This document shows positions 17,426-26,441 of a stretch of 64,000 bases of DNA, in pieces. This stretch comes from Corynebacterium sp. CNJ-954. Its GTDB lineage: Bacteria > Actinomycetota > Actinomycetes > Mycobacteriales > Mycobacteriaceae. The stretch is from assembly GCF_001942345.1 (NCBI RefSeq), contig NZ_MKKI01000022.1, positions 248,001 through 312,000 on the forward strand. Reading direction: 5' to 3'. Every line of letters starts with the position of its first letter. The first letter of the stretch is position 1. The notes beneath the pieces were generated by a model. It was given only the letters and a program-made list of their open reading frames with translations. It was not told the origin of the DNA and made no database searches. The position numbers and the translations under genes are program-made.

Positions 17426-18206
17426 TCTCGGAACCGCGTTCTCCGAGGCGGTGACCACCGGGCCGATCCTCCTGGCCCTGGCTGCCGCGGCGGTCGCCGG
17501 CCTGGTCTCATTCGCCTCCCCGTGCGTGATCCCGTTGGTTCCGGGATACGTCTCCTATCTCGCCGGAGTCGTCGGCGCGGACACGGAGTACACCCGGGAA
17601 GGCACCGTGGTGACCGGACGCCGGGGCAGGGCAGGCGGTGCGGCACTGTTGTTCGTGGCAGGTTTCACCGTGGTCTTCGTCCTCGCGACGGCGACCGTCT
17701 TCGGCGCGATCAGCGCGTTGATGATCAACCAGGAAACGCTCATGCGCGTCGGCGGGGTGGTGACGATCATCATGGGCATCGTGTTCATGGGGTTCATCCG
17801 CCCGTTGCAGAACGACACCCGCATGGCGCCCAAGCGGTGGTCCACCCTCGCGGGTGCACCGCTGCTCGGGGGGGTCTTCGCCCTGGGGTGGACTCCCTGC
17901 CTGGGGCCGACCCTCGCAGCGATCATCTCCGTGTCCGCCGGTACTGAGGGCATGACCGCGGCACGGGGGGTCATCCTGATCATTTCCTACTGCCTGGGCC
18001 TGGGACTACCGTTCATACTTGTCGCCCTGGGCTCCGCCAAGGCTCTGCGTGGGGTCGGCTGGCTGCGGAGGCACTCCCGCACCATCCAGCTCATCGGCGG
18101 TGCCCTGCTGATCATCGTCGGCATTCTGCTGGTCTCCGGCCAGTGGGCACTGTTCATCGACTGGATCCGTCAAGGTCTGGTCTCCGACACCACGCTGCCG
18201 ATCTAG
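17418..18206 (+). CDS. ccdA: CcdA thiol-disulfide electron-transfer membrane protein
   Basis: 262 residues, six hydrophobic segments. The two functional cysteines are in F-A-S-P-C-V-I-P-L-V-P-G-Y and G-W-T-P-C-L-G-P-T-L, the paired TMH1/TMH4 motifs of CcdA. It carries reducing power from cytoplasmic thioredoxin across the membrane to the TlpA-like protein encoded just upstream. Starts at ATG 17418 inside the preceding gene. resB follows after 33 bp. Confidence 0.94.
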   Translation: MSDLGTAFSEAVTTGPILLALAAAAVAGLVSFASPCVIPLVPGYVSYLAGVVGADTEYTREGTVVTGRRGRAGGAALLFVAGFTVVFVLATATVFGAISALMINQETLMRVGGVVTIIMGIVFMGFIRPLQNDTRMAPKRWSTLAGAPLLGGVFALGWTPCLGPTLAAIISVSAGTEGMTAARGVILIISYCLGLGLPFILVALGSAKALRGVGWLRRHSRTIQLIGGALLIIVGILLVSGQWALFIDWIRQGLVSDTTLPI

Positions 18207-18239
18207 GCTTCACCCGAGTTCCTCTCCCGAAAGGTTTCC

Positions 18240-19979
18240 ATGATCCGCTGGTTCCTGCGTCTGCCGAAACGGGCCTGGCAATGGCTGACCCGTATGCGGA
18301 CGGCACTGGTCCTGCTGTTCCTCCTCGCTCTCGGCGCCGTTCCCGGTGCGTTGCTGCCGCAGCGTTCCCTGAACGCGGGCAATGTCACGGAGTACATCGA
18401 GAACAACGGTCGGATCGGTGAGATCTACGACAAACTCGGACTGTTCGACGTCTTCAGCTCGCCGTGGTTCGCAGCGATCTACGTCCTTCTCTTCCTCTCC
18501 CTGATCGGATGCATCCTCCCGCGCAGCTGGGACCACTACAAGGCCCTGCGGACGCGTCCGCCGTCAGCTCCGAAACGGTTGACCCGTATGCCGAATTTTG
18601 TGGAGGGGACGGTCGAGACCCCCGCGGAGGACGTCCAGGAACAGGTGACCCGACGATTCCGCAAGTGGCGGGGCGGGGCCACCGAGGCCGCGGACGACCG
18701 TGCCGGGAAGTGGTCGTTCGCTGCGGAGCGGGGTTACCTCCGCGAGGCGTCCAACCTGGTGTTCCACCTGTCGCTGGTCGGTATCCTGGTCGCCGTCATG
18801 GCGGGACGACTTGTCTACTACGAGGGCCAGGTCATCGTCATCGCGGGTACGGATTCCGCAAGCTCACAGTTCTGCAACTCTGCTGTCGCGAACTTCGACT
18901 CGATGCGTCACGGCCCTCTCTTCGACGGCACCACCCTGACTCCGTTCTGCGTGAACGTGAAGAACTTCGATGCGGAATACACCGCAGACGGTCAGGCGAC
19001 CCACTTCTCCTCGGACGTCGACTACGCCGAGGGCGAGGACGCGATGCTGCCCACCGACGAGTGGGACCATACTCAACTGCAGGTGAACCATCCTCTCAAC
19101 GTCGACGGAGACCTCGTCTACCTCCAGGGGCGTGGCTACGCGCCGACCTTCACGGTCACCTGGCCGGACGGGGAGACCCGGACCGAGACCATCCAGTTCC
19201 GTCCGGATGACCTGACCTACTTCCTGTCGTCCGGTGCGATCAAGATGGACCCGCCGGCGGGAATGTACGAGGACCTCTACGACCGACGGCAGAATCAGCT
19301 GGCGATCCAGGGGCTCTTCGCTCCGACGGCAGAATTTTCGGGCGAGAACGACTCCCTGCTGACCTCGTCGCACCCCGACCTGCTGGATCCTGCTGTCGCC
19401 ATCGACATCTACCGGGGCGACACGGGACTGGATGCGGGGACCGGACAGGACATCTTCTCGCTGGACTCCAACCAGCTACACAGTGGTGCCTTGCAGAAAC
19501 TGGACCGGGTCAATCTCATGGAGGGGGAGTCGGTCACCCTCGACGACGGCACGGAGATCACCTTCGACGGTGCCAAGAGGTTCGTGAACCTGCAGGTCAG
19601 CAGAGATCCGACGACACCCTTCGTGCTCGGGTTCGCCGTGCTGATGCTGGTCAGCCTGGTCGGGTCCCTCACCATCAAGCGTCGCCGCTTCTGGGTGCGG
19701 GTCACCGACAACGGTGACGGCACCTCCCAGCTGCAGATCGCAGGACTGGCACGGACTGATTCGGCCGGATGGGGTCGTGAGTTCAACCGCGTGTCCGAGG
19801 AACTGCTTCAACTGGATGAGGAAGAGCTCGACGAGGAGTTCGACCAGACTGACAGTGAATGGGAGGACTGGGAGGACGAGCTTCAACGCGAACTGGACCG
19901 CGAGGTCTCATCGGGTGAGCTCGCTGACAGCAGCGATACAGAGGACGGTGGCACACAGGATCGACCTGAGGAACGCTAA
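18240..19979 (+). CDS. resB: cytochrome c biogenesis protein ResB (Ccs1)
   Basis: 579 residues. M-R-T-A-L-V-L-L-F-L-L-A-L is the first of about four membrane helices. S-L-I-G-C-I-L-P-R and the paired N-L-V-F-H-L-S-L helix follow, then a large external domain (about 200-470) and a last helix F-V-L-G-F-A-V-L-M-L-V-S. ResB forms the System II heme-transfer complex with the WWD protein encoded next, bringing heme outside and joining it to apocytochrome c. The tail is long and acidic (E-E-L-D-E-E-F-D), possibly disordered in the cytoplasm. Confidence 0.94.
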   Translation: MIRWFLRLPKRAWQWLTRMRTALVLLFLLALGAVPGALLPQRSLNAGNVTEYIENNGRIGEIYDKLGLFDVFSSPWFAAIYVLLFLSLIGCILPRSWDHYKALRTRPPSAPKRLTRMPNFVEGTVETPAEDVQEQVTRRFRKWRGGATEAADDRAGKWSFAAERGYLREASNLVFHLSLVGILVAVMAGRLVYYEGQVIVIAGTDSASSQFCNSAVANFDSMRHGPLFDGTTLTPFCVNVKNFDAEYTADGQATHFSSDVDYAEGEDAMLPTDEWDHTQLQVNHPLNVDGDLVYLQGRGYAPTFTVTWPDGETRTETIQFRPDDLTYFLSSGAIKMDPPAGMYEDLYDRRQNQLAIQGLFAPTAEFSGENDSLLTSSHPDLLDPAVAIDIYRGDTGLDAGTGQDIFSLDSNQLHSGALQKLDRVNLMEGESVTLDDGTEITFDGAKRFVNLQVSRDPTTPFVLGFAVLMLVSLVGSLTIKRRRFWVRVTDNGDGTSQLQIAGLARTDSAGWGREFNRVSEELLQLDEEELDEEFDQTDSEWEDWEDELQRELDREVSSGELADSSDTEDGGTQDRPEER

Positions 19980-20067
19980 ACCCCAGCTCACTTTTGGTTT
20001 TCGCTACAGGTGCGCAGTAACGTGGGCCGAGTTACGGTCCAGTCATAATCGACGGAGGAACTGACGG

Positions 20068-21195
20068 ATGGACATCCACGACGCCAACGAGGGCCTGGCG
20101 AATTTTTCCGACCTGGCGTTCGCCACGACCGCGGGTCTGTACTTGATTGGCCTCGCCATCTCCCTCATCTTCTACGGGATGCTGCGTTCGGCGACGGAAG
20201 CTCGCCGTGAGCGCGCCCGTATCCTCGGCGAGAACAAGGCCGAGCGTGCCAAGGAGAAGGTGGCGGTCGCTGCAGCAGGATCGGCTCCGGCAGACGGCCC
20301 CGGCCCCGCGACCGGTGTCGACAAGGATGCCGTCGACGGTGGCAGCCACGACGTCTCGGGTATTGCCACGGGCTCGCTCTCGGAAGAGGATCTGCCGAAG
20401 AACTTCCAGGTCGATGCCTTGCGGAAGAAGTTCCGCCGGACGGACCAGTGGGGTGGCATGGCCCAGGCCGTGATCTGGCTGGGTGTGGCGATGCACCTGC
20501 TCTTCCTCGTGACACGTGGACTGGCTGCGCAGCGTTTCCCCTGGGGAAACCTGTTCGAGTACGTCTCTGTGGTCTCGGGCGTGTCGATGGTCATCGCCTG
20601 CTACGTCCTCCGGCGGAAGGCCATGCGTGTGCTGTGGCCGTGGATTCTCACCCCGATCCTGGTCCTGATGTTCTACGCCGGCACGGAGCTCTACGCTGAC
20701 GTCGCCCCACTCGTGCCGTCCCTGAACTCCTACTGGTACTGGATCCATGTCTCGGTGGTCTCGATCGGCGGTGGTATCGGTCTGGTCTCGGGCATGGCGT
20801 CACTGCTCTACCTGCTCCGGCGCGCCCAGCCGAAGGGTCAGGAGAAGGGGTTCTTCGGCGCGATCGCCGTCCCGTTGCCGGACGCCTCCAAACTGGATGC
20901 CCTGGCCTACCGGGCGGCGATCTGGACACTCCCGGTCTTCGGACTCGGTGTGGTCTTCGGCGCGACGTGGGCACACTTCGCCTGGGGTCGTTTCTGGGGC
21001 TGGGACCCCAAGGAGACCGTCTCCCTGATCACCTGGATCCTCTACGCCGCTTACCTGCATGCCCGCGCGACGCCGGGCATGCGTGGCAAGCCTGCCGCGT
21101 GGATCAACGTCCTCGCATTCGCCACGATGGTCTTCAACCTCTTCTTCATCAACATCGTCATCTCCGGTCTGCACTCCTACGCCGGACTGAACTGA
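20068..21195 (+). CDS. ccsB: cytochrome c heme-lyase subunit, CcsA/CcsB (ResC) WWD-domain protein
   Basis: 375 residues. After a first helix and an Ala/Glu-rich cytoplasmic stretch come the core helices and the heme-handling WWD motif W-G-R-F-W-G-W-D-P-K-E. Conserved histidines occur in the core (G-V-A-M-H-L-L-F; Y-W-I-H-V-S-V-V; G-L-H-S-Y). It exports and presents heme for covalent attachment together with ResB. Symbol use varies in the genus (ccsA/ccsB). It closes the cytochrome c maturation operon; rmlB starts 1 bp after its stop. Confidence 0.93.
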   Translation: MDIHDANEGLANFSDLAFATTAGLYLIGLAISLIFYGMLRSATEARRERARILGENKAERAKEKVAVAAAGSAPADGPGPATGVDKDAVDGGSHDVSGIATGSLSEEDLPKNFQVDALRKKFRRTDQWGGMAQAVIWLGVAMHLLFLVTRGLAAQRFPWGNLFEYVSVVSGVSMVIACYVLRRKAMRVLWPWILTPILVLMFYAGTELYADVAPLVPSLNSYWYWIHVSVVSIGGGIGLVSGMASLLYLLRRAQPKGQEKGFFGAIAVPLPDASKLDALAYRAAIWTLPVFGLGVVFGATWAHFAWGRFWGWDPKETVSLITWILYAAYLHARATPGMRGKPAAWINVLAFATMVFNLFFINIVISGLHSYAGLN

Positions 21196-21196
21196 C

Positions 21197-22258
21197 ATGC
21201 CGCACCATCCTGACCGCCGGATCACCCACCTGCTGGTGACCGGCGGTGCCGGTTTTATCGGGGCCAATTTCGTCCACCGCACTCTCGCGACCCGGCCGGA
21301 TGTCCGGATCACCGTGCTGGATGCCATGACCTACGCGGCGAACCCCGCCAACCTCGCGGGGGTCACGGAGAGCGGCGTCAGCGTCGTGGTGGGTGACGTC
21401 TGTGACACGGGGCTGGTGGACGACCTTCTTTCGGAGGTGCGCAGGGCGGCGACGGCCGAGGGCGGTGATGCCGCCGTGGTGCATTTCGCGGCGGAGAGTC
21501 ACAACGACAACGCTCTGCGGGATCCGTTGCGTTTCGTACGCACCAACACCGAGGGCACCGGGGTTGTCGCCGATGCATGTGTCCGTCACGGTGTCCATCT
21601 GCACCACATCTCCACGGACGAGGTCTTCGGCGATCTCCCGCTTGACAGTGGAGCCCGCTTCACCGTGGACACCCCCTACATGCCGTCGTCGGTGTATTCC
21701 GCGTCGAAGGCGTCCGCCGACCATCTGGTGCGGGCGTTCGTGCGTAGTCACGGTCTCAGCGCGACGATCTCGAACTGCTCGAACAACTACGGGCCGCGTC
21801 AACATCCGGAGAAGTTCCTGCCTCGTCAGATCACCGGCCTCATCAACGGGGAGAGTCCGCGCCTGTACGGCGCGGGAGACAATGTCCGGGACTGGATCCA
21901 CGTCGATGACCACAACGATGCTGTCTGGACGATCCTGGATCGCGGCGTACCGGGGGAGACGTATCTCATCGGTGCCGACGGCGAGAGGTCGAACAGGCAG
22001 TGCGTGGAGACGCTCCTGCAGTTGTTCGACCGGGACCCGGGGGACGTCATCCACGTGACTGACCGGCCGGGGCATGACCGTCGATATGCGATAGACCCGT
22101 CGTCCGTCGAGGCGCTGGGATGGGAGCCCCGGTACACCGATTTCGCTGCCGGGTTGGCGGATACGGTGCAGTGGTACCGGGACAACCGCTCCTGGTGGGA
22201 AGTCAGTCGGAAAGATGCGGAGGAGACCTACCGGGATACGGAACAGGTCATTGACTGA
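21197..22258 (+). CDS. rmlB: dTDP-glucose 4,6-dehydratase
   Basis: 353 residues, short-chain dehydrogenase fold. L-L-V-T-G-G-A-G-F-I-G-A-N-F is the NAD site. S-T-D-E-V-F-G-D contains the catalytic Asp-Glu pair and Y-S-A-S-K the Tyr/Lys pair. N-N-Y-G-P-R-Q is also typical. It makes dTDP-4-keto-6-deoxyglucose for dTDP-rhamnose, the linker sugar joining arabinogalactan to peptidoglycan. ATG 21197 lies 1 bp after the ccsB stop, so it may be read from that operon. Its partners rmlC and rmlA are 4.3 kb away, and no rmlD is seen. Confidence 0.95.
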   Translation: MPHHPDRRITHLLVTGGAGFIGANFVHRTLATRPDVRITVLDAMTYAANPANLAGVTESGVSVVVGDVCDTGLVDDLLSEVRRAATAEGGDAAVVHFAAESHNDNALRDPLRFVRTNTEGTGVVADACVRHGVHLHHISTDEVFGDLPLDSGARFTVDTPYMPSSVYSASKASADHLVRAFVRSHGLSATISNCSNNYGPRQHPEKFLPRQITGLINGESPRLYGAGDNVRDWIHVDDHNDAVWTILDRGVPGETYLIGADGERSNRQCVETLLQLFDRDPGDVIHVTDRPGHDRRYAIDPSSVEALGWEPRYTDFAAGLADTVQWYRDNRSWWEVSRKDAEETYRDTEQVID

Positions 22259-22375
22259 CCTGTATCGGGGGTGATGTTCGGGGGTAGTGAAAAATGGTTG
22301 TGAGCTGCGACACATGCTGTCGCGGCCGGGTTTCCCGGAGCGATTGTTCCAGATCGTCGCTTTCGCGAACATAAA

Positions 22376-22394
22376 TAAGGGTAGGTTGACCGAT
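22376..22394 (+). promoter_or_regulatory. second DtxR-like iron box, upstream of the secreted protein gene
   Basis: TAAGGGTAGGTTGACCGAT matches 13 of 19 positions of TTAGGTTAGSCTAACCTWA, keeping AGG-TAGG-T-ACC. It lies 52 bp before ATG 22446 and covers a possible -10, a position that would allow repression. Confidence 0.45.
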
Positions 22395-22445
22395 GTAAGT
22401 CTCCACTGCCTCACCCGGCGCCACACCGGGGAAAGGATCACCAGC

Positions 22446-23147
22446 ATGACCATGTCCCGAGTAGTCACTGTTCCGTCCGCCCGTCGCACGTGGCGCACGC
22501 TTCTCCTGAGCGGTGCAGCGGTGCCGCGCCTGGCGGGCGCCCAGCCTGCTGACGGCTACCAGATCGGCGACGAGGCCGTCGTCCTGCCCAACCCGCCGGC
22601 AGACTTTGCCCTCACCGTGCCTGGCACGACCCTGGCGCATGGCCAGTCCGCGGAGGTGCTCACCCGACTCCCGCAGGGCCCGACGCTGTACTGGGAGATT
22701 TCCACCGGTTGTCCCCGCACGGTCGCTCCCGAAGACACGGACCTGGGGAGTGTTTTCGGCGCGGGCGTCAATCCTGCGCCGGATGAGGTCGACCACTACA
22801 TCCTGACCCCGTACGATATAACGTTCCTCGGCGACGGCGGCGACGGCAACCCCGTTCTCCAGTCCGCAGTAGCGGTTCCGGTGCTGATTGCCACGGATGC
22901 CGCCGGTAACGCCGTGGATCCGTTGTTGTACTCCGCAGAACTGCACGGTGGGGTCGACCCGGCGGACATGGTCCCCGGTGATCTCGACAAGCTCGTCGAA
23001 GGCAGGACATACCGTGGAGCCGTGCTGGGATGCGTCCGTAACGACGGATCCGGCGCAGCGCGCAAACCTGCAGGAGTCCGCTTTCTCTTTCAGGCTGAAG
23101 GATCTGACCTCGACCCGTTGCACACCGGCCGAGTGGTCTGGCGCTGA
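22446..23147 (+). CDS. predicted secreted protein, first of two tandem paralogues
   Basis: 233 residues from ATG 22446, with GGAAAGGA upstream. The N-terminus has arginines followed by L-L-L-S-G-A-A-V and then A-G-A-Q-P, consistent with a signal peptide cleaved near A-Q. The core parallels the next gene block for block: V-P-G-T-T-L-A-H-G then W-E-I-S-T-G; Y-I-L-T-P-Y-D-I-T-F-L-G-D-G; A-V-L-G-C-V-R-N-D; G-V-R-F-L-F-Q. No known domain recognised. A DtxR-like box upstream suggests iron control. It lies between rmlB and the desaturase genes. Confidence 0.7.
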   Translation: MTMSRVVTVPSARRTWRTLLLSGAAVPRLAGAQPADGYQIGDEAVVLPNPPADFALTVPGTTLAHGQSAEVLTRLPQGPTLYWEISTGCPRTVAPEDTDLGSVFGAGVNPAPDEVDHYILTPYDITFLGDGGDGNPVLQSAVAVPVLIATDAAGNAVDPLLYSAELHGGVDPADMVPGDLDKLVEGRTYRGAVLGCVRNDGSGAARKPAGVRFLFQAEGSDLDPLHTGRVVWR

Positions 23148-23166
23148 GCACGGCTTCCGGCTGCAC

Positions 23167-23172
23167 TATCCT
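23167..23172 (+). promoter_or_regulatory. -10 hexamer TATCCT of a leaderless transcript
   Basis: TATCCT is followed by 7 nt and ATG 23180, deciding the lipoprotein start against the in-frame GTG 23174. Confidence 0.5.
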
Positions 23173-23179
23173 CGTGGGC

Positions 23180-23962
23180 ATGACTGTTTCACAGAAGTGG
23201 AGACGTGCGCTGGTCGCCGGAGTGACCGTCTCGGCCGTCGTTCTTGCCGGCTGCTCGGTGGGGGACGGCGCGACCGGTGGCGCTGAAAGCAGCGAGGGTC
23301 CGGCGGGCAGTAACGCTGGTGACGCCGGTGATGTGGAGGGTGTGCGGGACGACGGTGACGGGGGGAACGAGCTGATCTCGGAACGTGACCTGGACGGGGC
23401 ACCGGAGGGGTTCCGGCCCACCCGCCCGGGCACCGAACTGGATTTCGGTGACGCCGCTTATGTCGTCAGTCAGCGTCCCGTGGACGACGACTCTGCTGCC
23501 CCGGGTCCTCTGCAGTTCTGGAAGGTCACTGCCACGGGGTCAGACACTCTCGACGCCGACGAGGTACCTCTGACGGAGGGCAGTGACGATGTGGAGGAGT
23601 TCGTCTGCCTCACCTACACACTCGCATTCCTCGGGGGAGGCGCGACGGCCGACGACCGGGACTCTGCGACCGTCGCTGCGCCGGAGCTCGTGCCTGCCGA
23701 TGACGAGGGCACGGGTGCCAATGTCATCGAGCGCGCTGACCCGGGGACGTGCGGCGTGGATGAACAGGACCTTCTGCCGTCCAGCCTCGCCGACATCGAC
23801 GAGGACGCGACCTACGGGGCCGCGGTTCTCAGTTACGTCGACAAGCAGAAGACCCGCGGCATCAACCCCACCGGCCTGGCCTTCACCTATGACTTGGCTG
23901 ATACGCCAGAGTCACCCGATGAGTCGGAGCCGACGGAAATCGAACCGATCCGCTGGAACTGA
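23180..23962 (+). CDS. predicted lipoprotein, second of two tandem paralogues
   Basis: 260 residues. Signal peptide with lipobox V-V-L-A-G-C-S, then a Gly/Asp/Ser linker (about 25-70) and a core related to the preceding secreted protein: R-P-G-T-E-L-D-F-G then F-W-K-V-T-A-T-G; V-C-L-T-Y-T-L-A-F-L-G-G-G; G-A-A-V-L-S-Y-V-D; G-L-A-F-T-Y-D. The core keeps two cysteines (C-L-T-Y and G-T-C-G) that may pair outside the cell. Function unknown. One member membrane-anchored and one released would suit a surface relay or binding pair. Its stop codon lies in an 18-bp palindrome shared with the convergent desaturase gene. Confidence 0.7.
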   Translation: MTVSQKWRRALVAGVTVSAVVLAGCSVGDGATGGAESSEGPAGSNAGDAGDVEGVRDDGDGGNELISERDLDGAPEGFRPTRPGTELDFGDAAYVVSQRPVDDDSAAPGPLQFWKVTATGSDTLDADEVPLTEGSDDVEEFVCLTYTLAFLGGGATADDRDSATVAAPELVPADDEGTGANVIERADPGTCGVDEQDLLPSSLADIDEDATYGAAVLSYVDKQKTRGINPTGLAFTYDLADTPESPDESEPTEIEPIRWN

Positions 23963-23977
23963 CGCTCGCGAGCGTCA
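23960..23977. terminator. 18-bp perfect palindrome containing both convergent stop codons
   Basis: TGACGCTCGCGAGCGTCA equals its own reverse complement. Its first three bases are the TGA of the lipoprotein gene and its last three are the TGA of the desaturase gene on the other strand. No T run follows on either side, so as a terminator it would be weak or Rho-assisted. It has no loop-forming spacer, so it may be only a DNA site. Confidence 0.45.
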
Positions 23978-25255
23978 GGCCAGGAAGGTCGGCCGGGCCT
24001 TCTTCAGCAGGGCCAGGCCCTTCTTCAACTGCCGGGGTCCGGTCTGCTCTGCGATGTCCGGGTTGGCGGTGAATGCGGCGTCCGACCGTACCTCGGGCGC
24101 ATTGGAGGCGTCGGCCCGCAGCATGGAGTTGGGGAGCGAGAGTTTCAGCAGTGTGCGCTGAACCTGCATCAACTGTTTCGGGAAGCTGTCGGTGTTGTAG
24201 GGCAGGCCGTACTCGTCGGCGATGCTCTCGACCTCCTTGCTGATCTCTGCGAGGTGGTTCGACGGCATGTCGGGGAAGAGGTGGTGCTCGATCTGGTAGT
24301 TCAGGTTGCCCGACAGGACCGACAGGACGGGTCCTCCACGGAAGTTCGCCGAGCCGAGCATCTGGCGCAGGTACCATTCGTCCTGTGTCTCTTCACTGAG
24401 AGTGCGTCGGGTGAAGGTTTCGACGTCGTCGGGGAAGTGGCCACAGAAGATGACGGCGTAGGCCCACACGTTGCGTGTGAGGTTCGCCATCAGGGCGGTC
24501 TTTAGTGCGGCGCCGGCCCGACGCTTCGCACCTGCGGCGCGGGAGAGCTTCCGGCCGTTCTTCGTCCCCGGGAAGAGGTACCCGGTGGCGGCGGCGATCG
24601 CCGGGAAGCCGATGTAGTCCTTGCCGAACTGCCGGCCGGTTTTCGCGAGAGCGTCGAGCAGGCGGGGCTTGGTCTCCTCCCAACTCTGGCTGCCGGTGAA
24701 GTACCGGCCCAGTTCCACGTCGTAGAAGCCGACGGCGAGTTCGAACAGGCTGGCCAGCACCACGTTGATCAGCGGCTGCATCAGTGCCTGGGGTGTCCAC
24801 TTGCGGTCCCGGGTGACCCGCAGGATGCCGTATCCCACGTCATTGTCCATGCCGATGATGTTGGTGTAGGTGTGGTGGACCACGTTGTGGGAGTGCTTCC
24901 AGCCCGACGAGGGGCCGGTGTTGTCCCACTCCCAGGTGGAGGAGTGGATCTCGGGGTCGTTCATCCAGTCCCACTGCCCGTGCATCACGTTGTGGCCGAT
25001 CTCGAGGTTCTCGAGGATCTTCGCCAGACCGAGCATCATGCCCGCGGGCACAGCCACCGTGGAGGAGGTGGCGGTGGCGATGCGGGCGATCAGGTCCAGC
25101 GCCCGCTGGGTACGGATGAGGGACTTGATGTAGTCGGCGTCCTTGCCACCGAGGGACTCCCGGTGGGCTTTCTCGATCGCGGACAGACGGCGACCGATGT
25201 CGCGGACGTCGTCGTCCGACAGGTGGGCGTAGGCGGTGATGTCCTGGACGGCCAT
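23975..25255 (-). CDS. membrane fatty-acid desaturase (DesA3-like stearoyl desaturase family)
   Basis: 426 residues, ATG at 25255 with AAAGGAG upstream. Three histidine clusters of the di-iron membrane desaturases are visible: G-H-N-V-M-H-G-Q-W, H-S-H-N-V-V-H-H and Q-I-E-H-H-L-F-P. The L-N-Y-Q-I-E-H-H ending is typical of acyl-lipid and mycobacterial DesA3 enzymes. It would introduce a cis double bond (most likely delta-9) into a fatty acyl chain, using electrons from the reductase encoded 55 bp upstream. The pair mirrors mycobacterial desA3 (Rv3229c) and Rv3230c. Its place between rmlB and rmlC is unusual to me. Confidence 0.93.
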   Translation of the reverse strand: MAVQDITAYAHLSDDDVRDIGRRLSAIEKAHRESLGGKDADYIKSLIRTQRALDLIARIATATSSTVAVPAGMMLGLAKILENLEIGHNVMHGQWDWMNDPEIHSSTWEWDNTGPSSGWKHSHNVVHHTYTNIIGMDNDVGYGILRVTRDRKWTPQALMQPLINVVLASLFELAVGFYDVELGRYFTGSQSWEETKPRLLDALAKTGRQFGKDYIGFPAIAAATGYLFPGTKNGRKLSRAAGAKRRAGAALKTALMANLTRNVWAYAVIFCGHFPDDVETFTRRTLSEETQDEWYLRQMLGSANFRGGPVLSVLSGNLNYQIEHHLFPDMPSNHLAEISKEVESIADEYGLPYNTDSFPKQLMQVQRTLLKLSLPNSMLRADASNAPEVRSDAAFTANPDIAEQTGPRQLKKGLALLKKARPTFLA

Positions 25256-25310
25256 GTGTCGTCGCTCCTTTGGTGGTAGAGGGGGCTCGTTGGTGCAGCT
25301 GGTGTACCGG

Positions 25311-26435
25311 TCAGCTGCCGGCGATGTGGAGGTAGCCCGACGGGACGCTGCAGCAGGTGCGGATCTGTTCACCGGGGCCGTAGGTGGCACCGTCTCTCAG
25401 GTCCACGGCGGTGCCGTCGGTGATGGGGGTGACGCACGTCCGGCAGATTCCCATGCGGCAGCCGTGCACCAGACTGATGCCGCAGTTCTCGGCTGCGTCG
25501 AGGATGGTCGTCGACCCTGTGGAGGTGGTGACGACACCGGTGTCACCGAACTCGATGTCGCCACCGAGATCCGCAGGGTCGGGCGAGGCACCGGCGTTGC
25601 CGGACGCCGCGCCCTGTGCGTGGAACGTTTCGGTGTGGATGTCGGGGATGGCCTCGGTGAGGGCCTCGAGCAGGGGGCCGGGGCCACAGGCGAACGCCTC
25701 GCGGGACTCCCAGTCCGGGACCGCGGCCGTCACGTTCTCCACCCCCAGCCGTCCGTCGCGGGAGGAGTTCCACGTGATCAGCCGGTAGGACGGGGTCTGT
25801 GCGTGAAGGTCGTCGAGCTCGTCGGCGAAGGGCTCGGGAGGTCGGGGGCCGCGCTCACTGTGAATGTGGACGACGTCGGGCCAGGTGTCCGGGGTGTGCT
25901 CTTCACGGATCCACCGCACCATCGACATGACCGGGGTGATGCCCGCGCCGGCGGTGATGAAGAGTAACCGGTCCGGCACAGGTGACGGCAGATGGAAGTC
26001 GCCGCCGGGGGCAGTCAACCGGATGATCTGTCCGACGGTGGCGTACTCGGCGAGGTGACCTGAGACTTCTCCTCCCGGTACAGGCTTGACGGTGACGGTC
26101 AGGGTGCGCGACCGGCCGTGGCCGGCACGCACCGGAGCATTCGTCAGGGAGTAGCAGCGCCAGCGCCACCGGCCGTCGATGTCCAGGCCGAGGCCGATGA
26201 ACTGGCCGGCGTGGAAGGCACCCGTCATGCCGGGGCCCGGTGAGATGGTGAGCGTGGTGTAACCGCCGTCGCGGGAGACCGCCATGATGCGGCCCCGTAC
26301 CTCCCTGCCACGGAGGGGATCGAAGAGGCCGGCGTAGTCGGTGGGGGTCAGGGGGGTGGTCAGTTTTCTCAGGGCAGGCGTGAGTGGTTTCGTGGCGCGG
26401 GCCACGACCTTCCCTAGTCGCACTTTGTTCATCAC
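25311..26435 (-). CDS. ferredoxin-NADPH reductase partner of the desaturase
   Basis: 374 residues. FAD domain with R-C-Y-S-L-T-N-A-P, NAD(P)H domain with F-I-T-A-G-A-G-I-T-P-V-M-S-M and A-C-G-P-G-P, and a C-terminal plant-type [2Fe-2S] domain whose ligands are C-R-M-G-I-C-R-T-C plus the Cys in R-T-C-C. This single-chain reductase passes electrons from NADPH to the desaturase encoded next. The start is GTG 26435 or the adjacent ATG 26432; the promoter spacing fits a leaderless message beginning at either. Both genes are surely one operon. Confidence 0.93.
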   Translation of the reverse strand: MMNKVRLGKVVARATKPLTPALRKLTTPLTPTDYAGLFDPLRGREVRGRIMAVSRDGGYTTLTISPGPGMTGAFHAGQFIGLGLDIDGRWRWRCYSLTNAPVRAGHGRSRTLTVTVKPVPGGEVSGHLAEYATVGQIIRLTAPGGDFHLPSPVPDRLLFITAGAGITPVMSMVRWIREEHTPDTWPDVVHIHSERGPRPPEPFADELDDLHAQTPSYRLITWNSSRDGRLGVENVTAAVPDWESREAFACGPGPLLEALTEAIPDIHTETFHAQGAASGNAGASPDPADLGGDIEFGDTGVVTTSTGSTTILDAAENCGISLVHGCRMGICRTCVTPITDGTAVDLRDGATYGPGEQIRTCCSVPSGYLHIAGS

Positions 26436-26441
26436 AACGAC

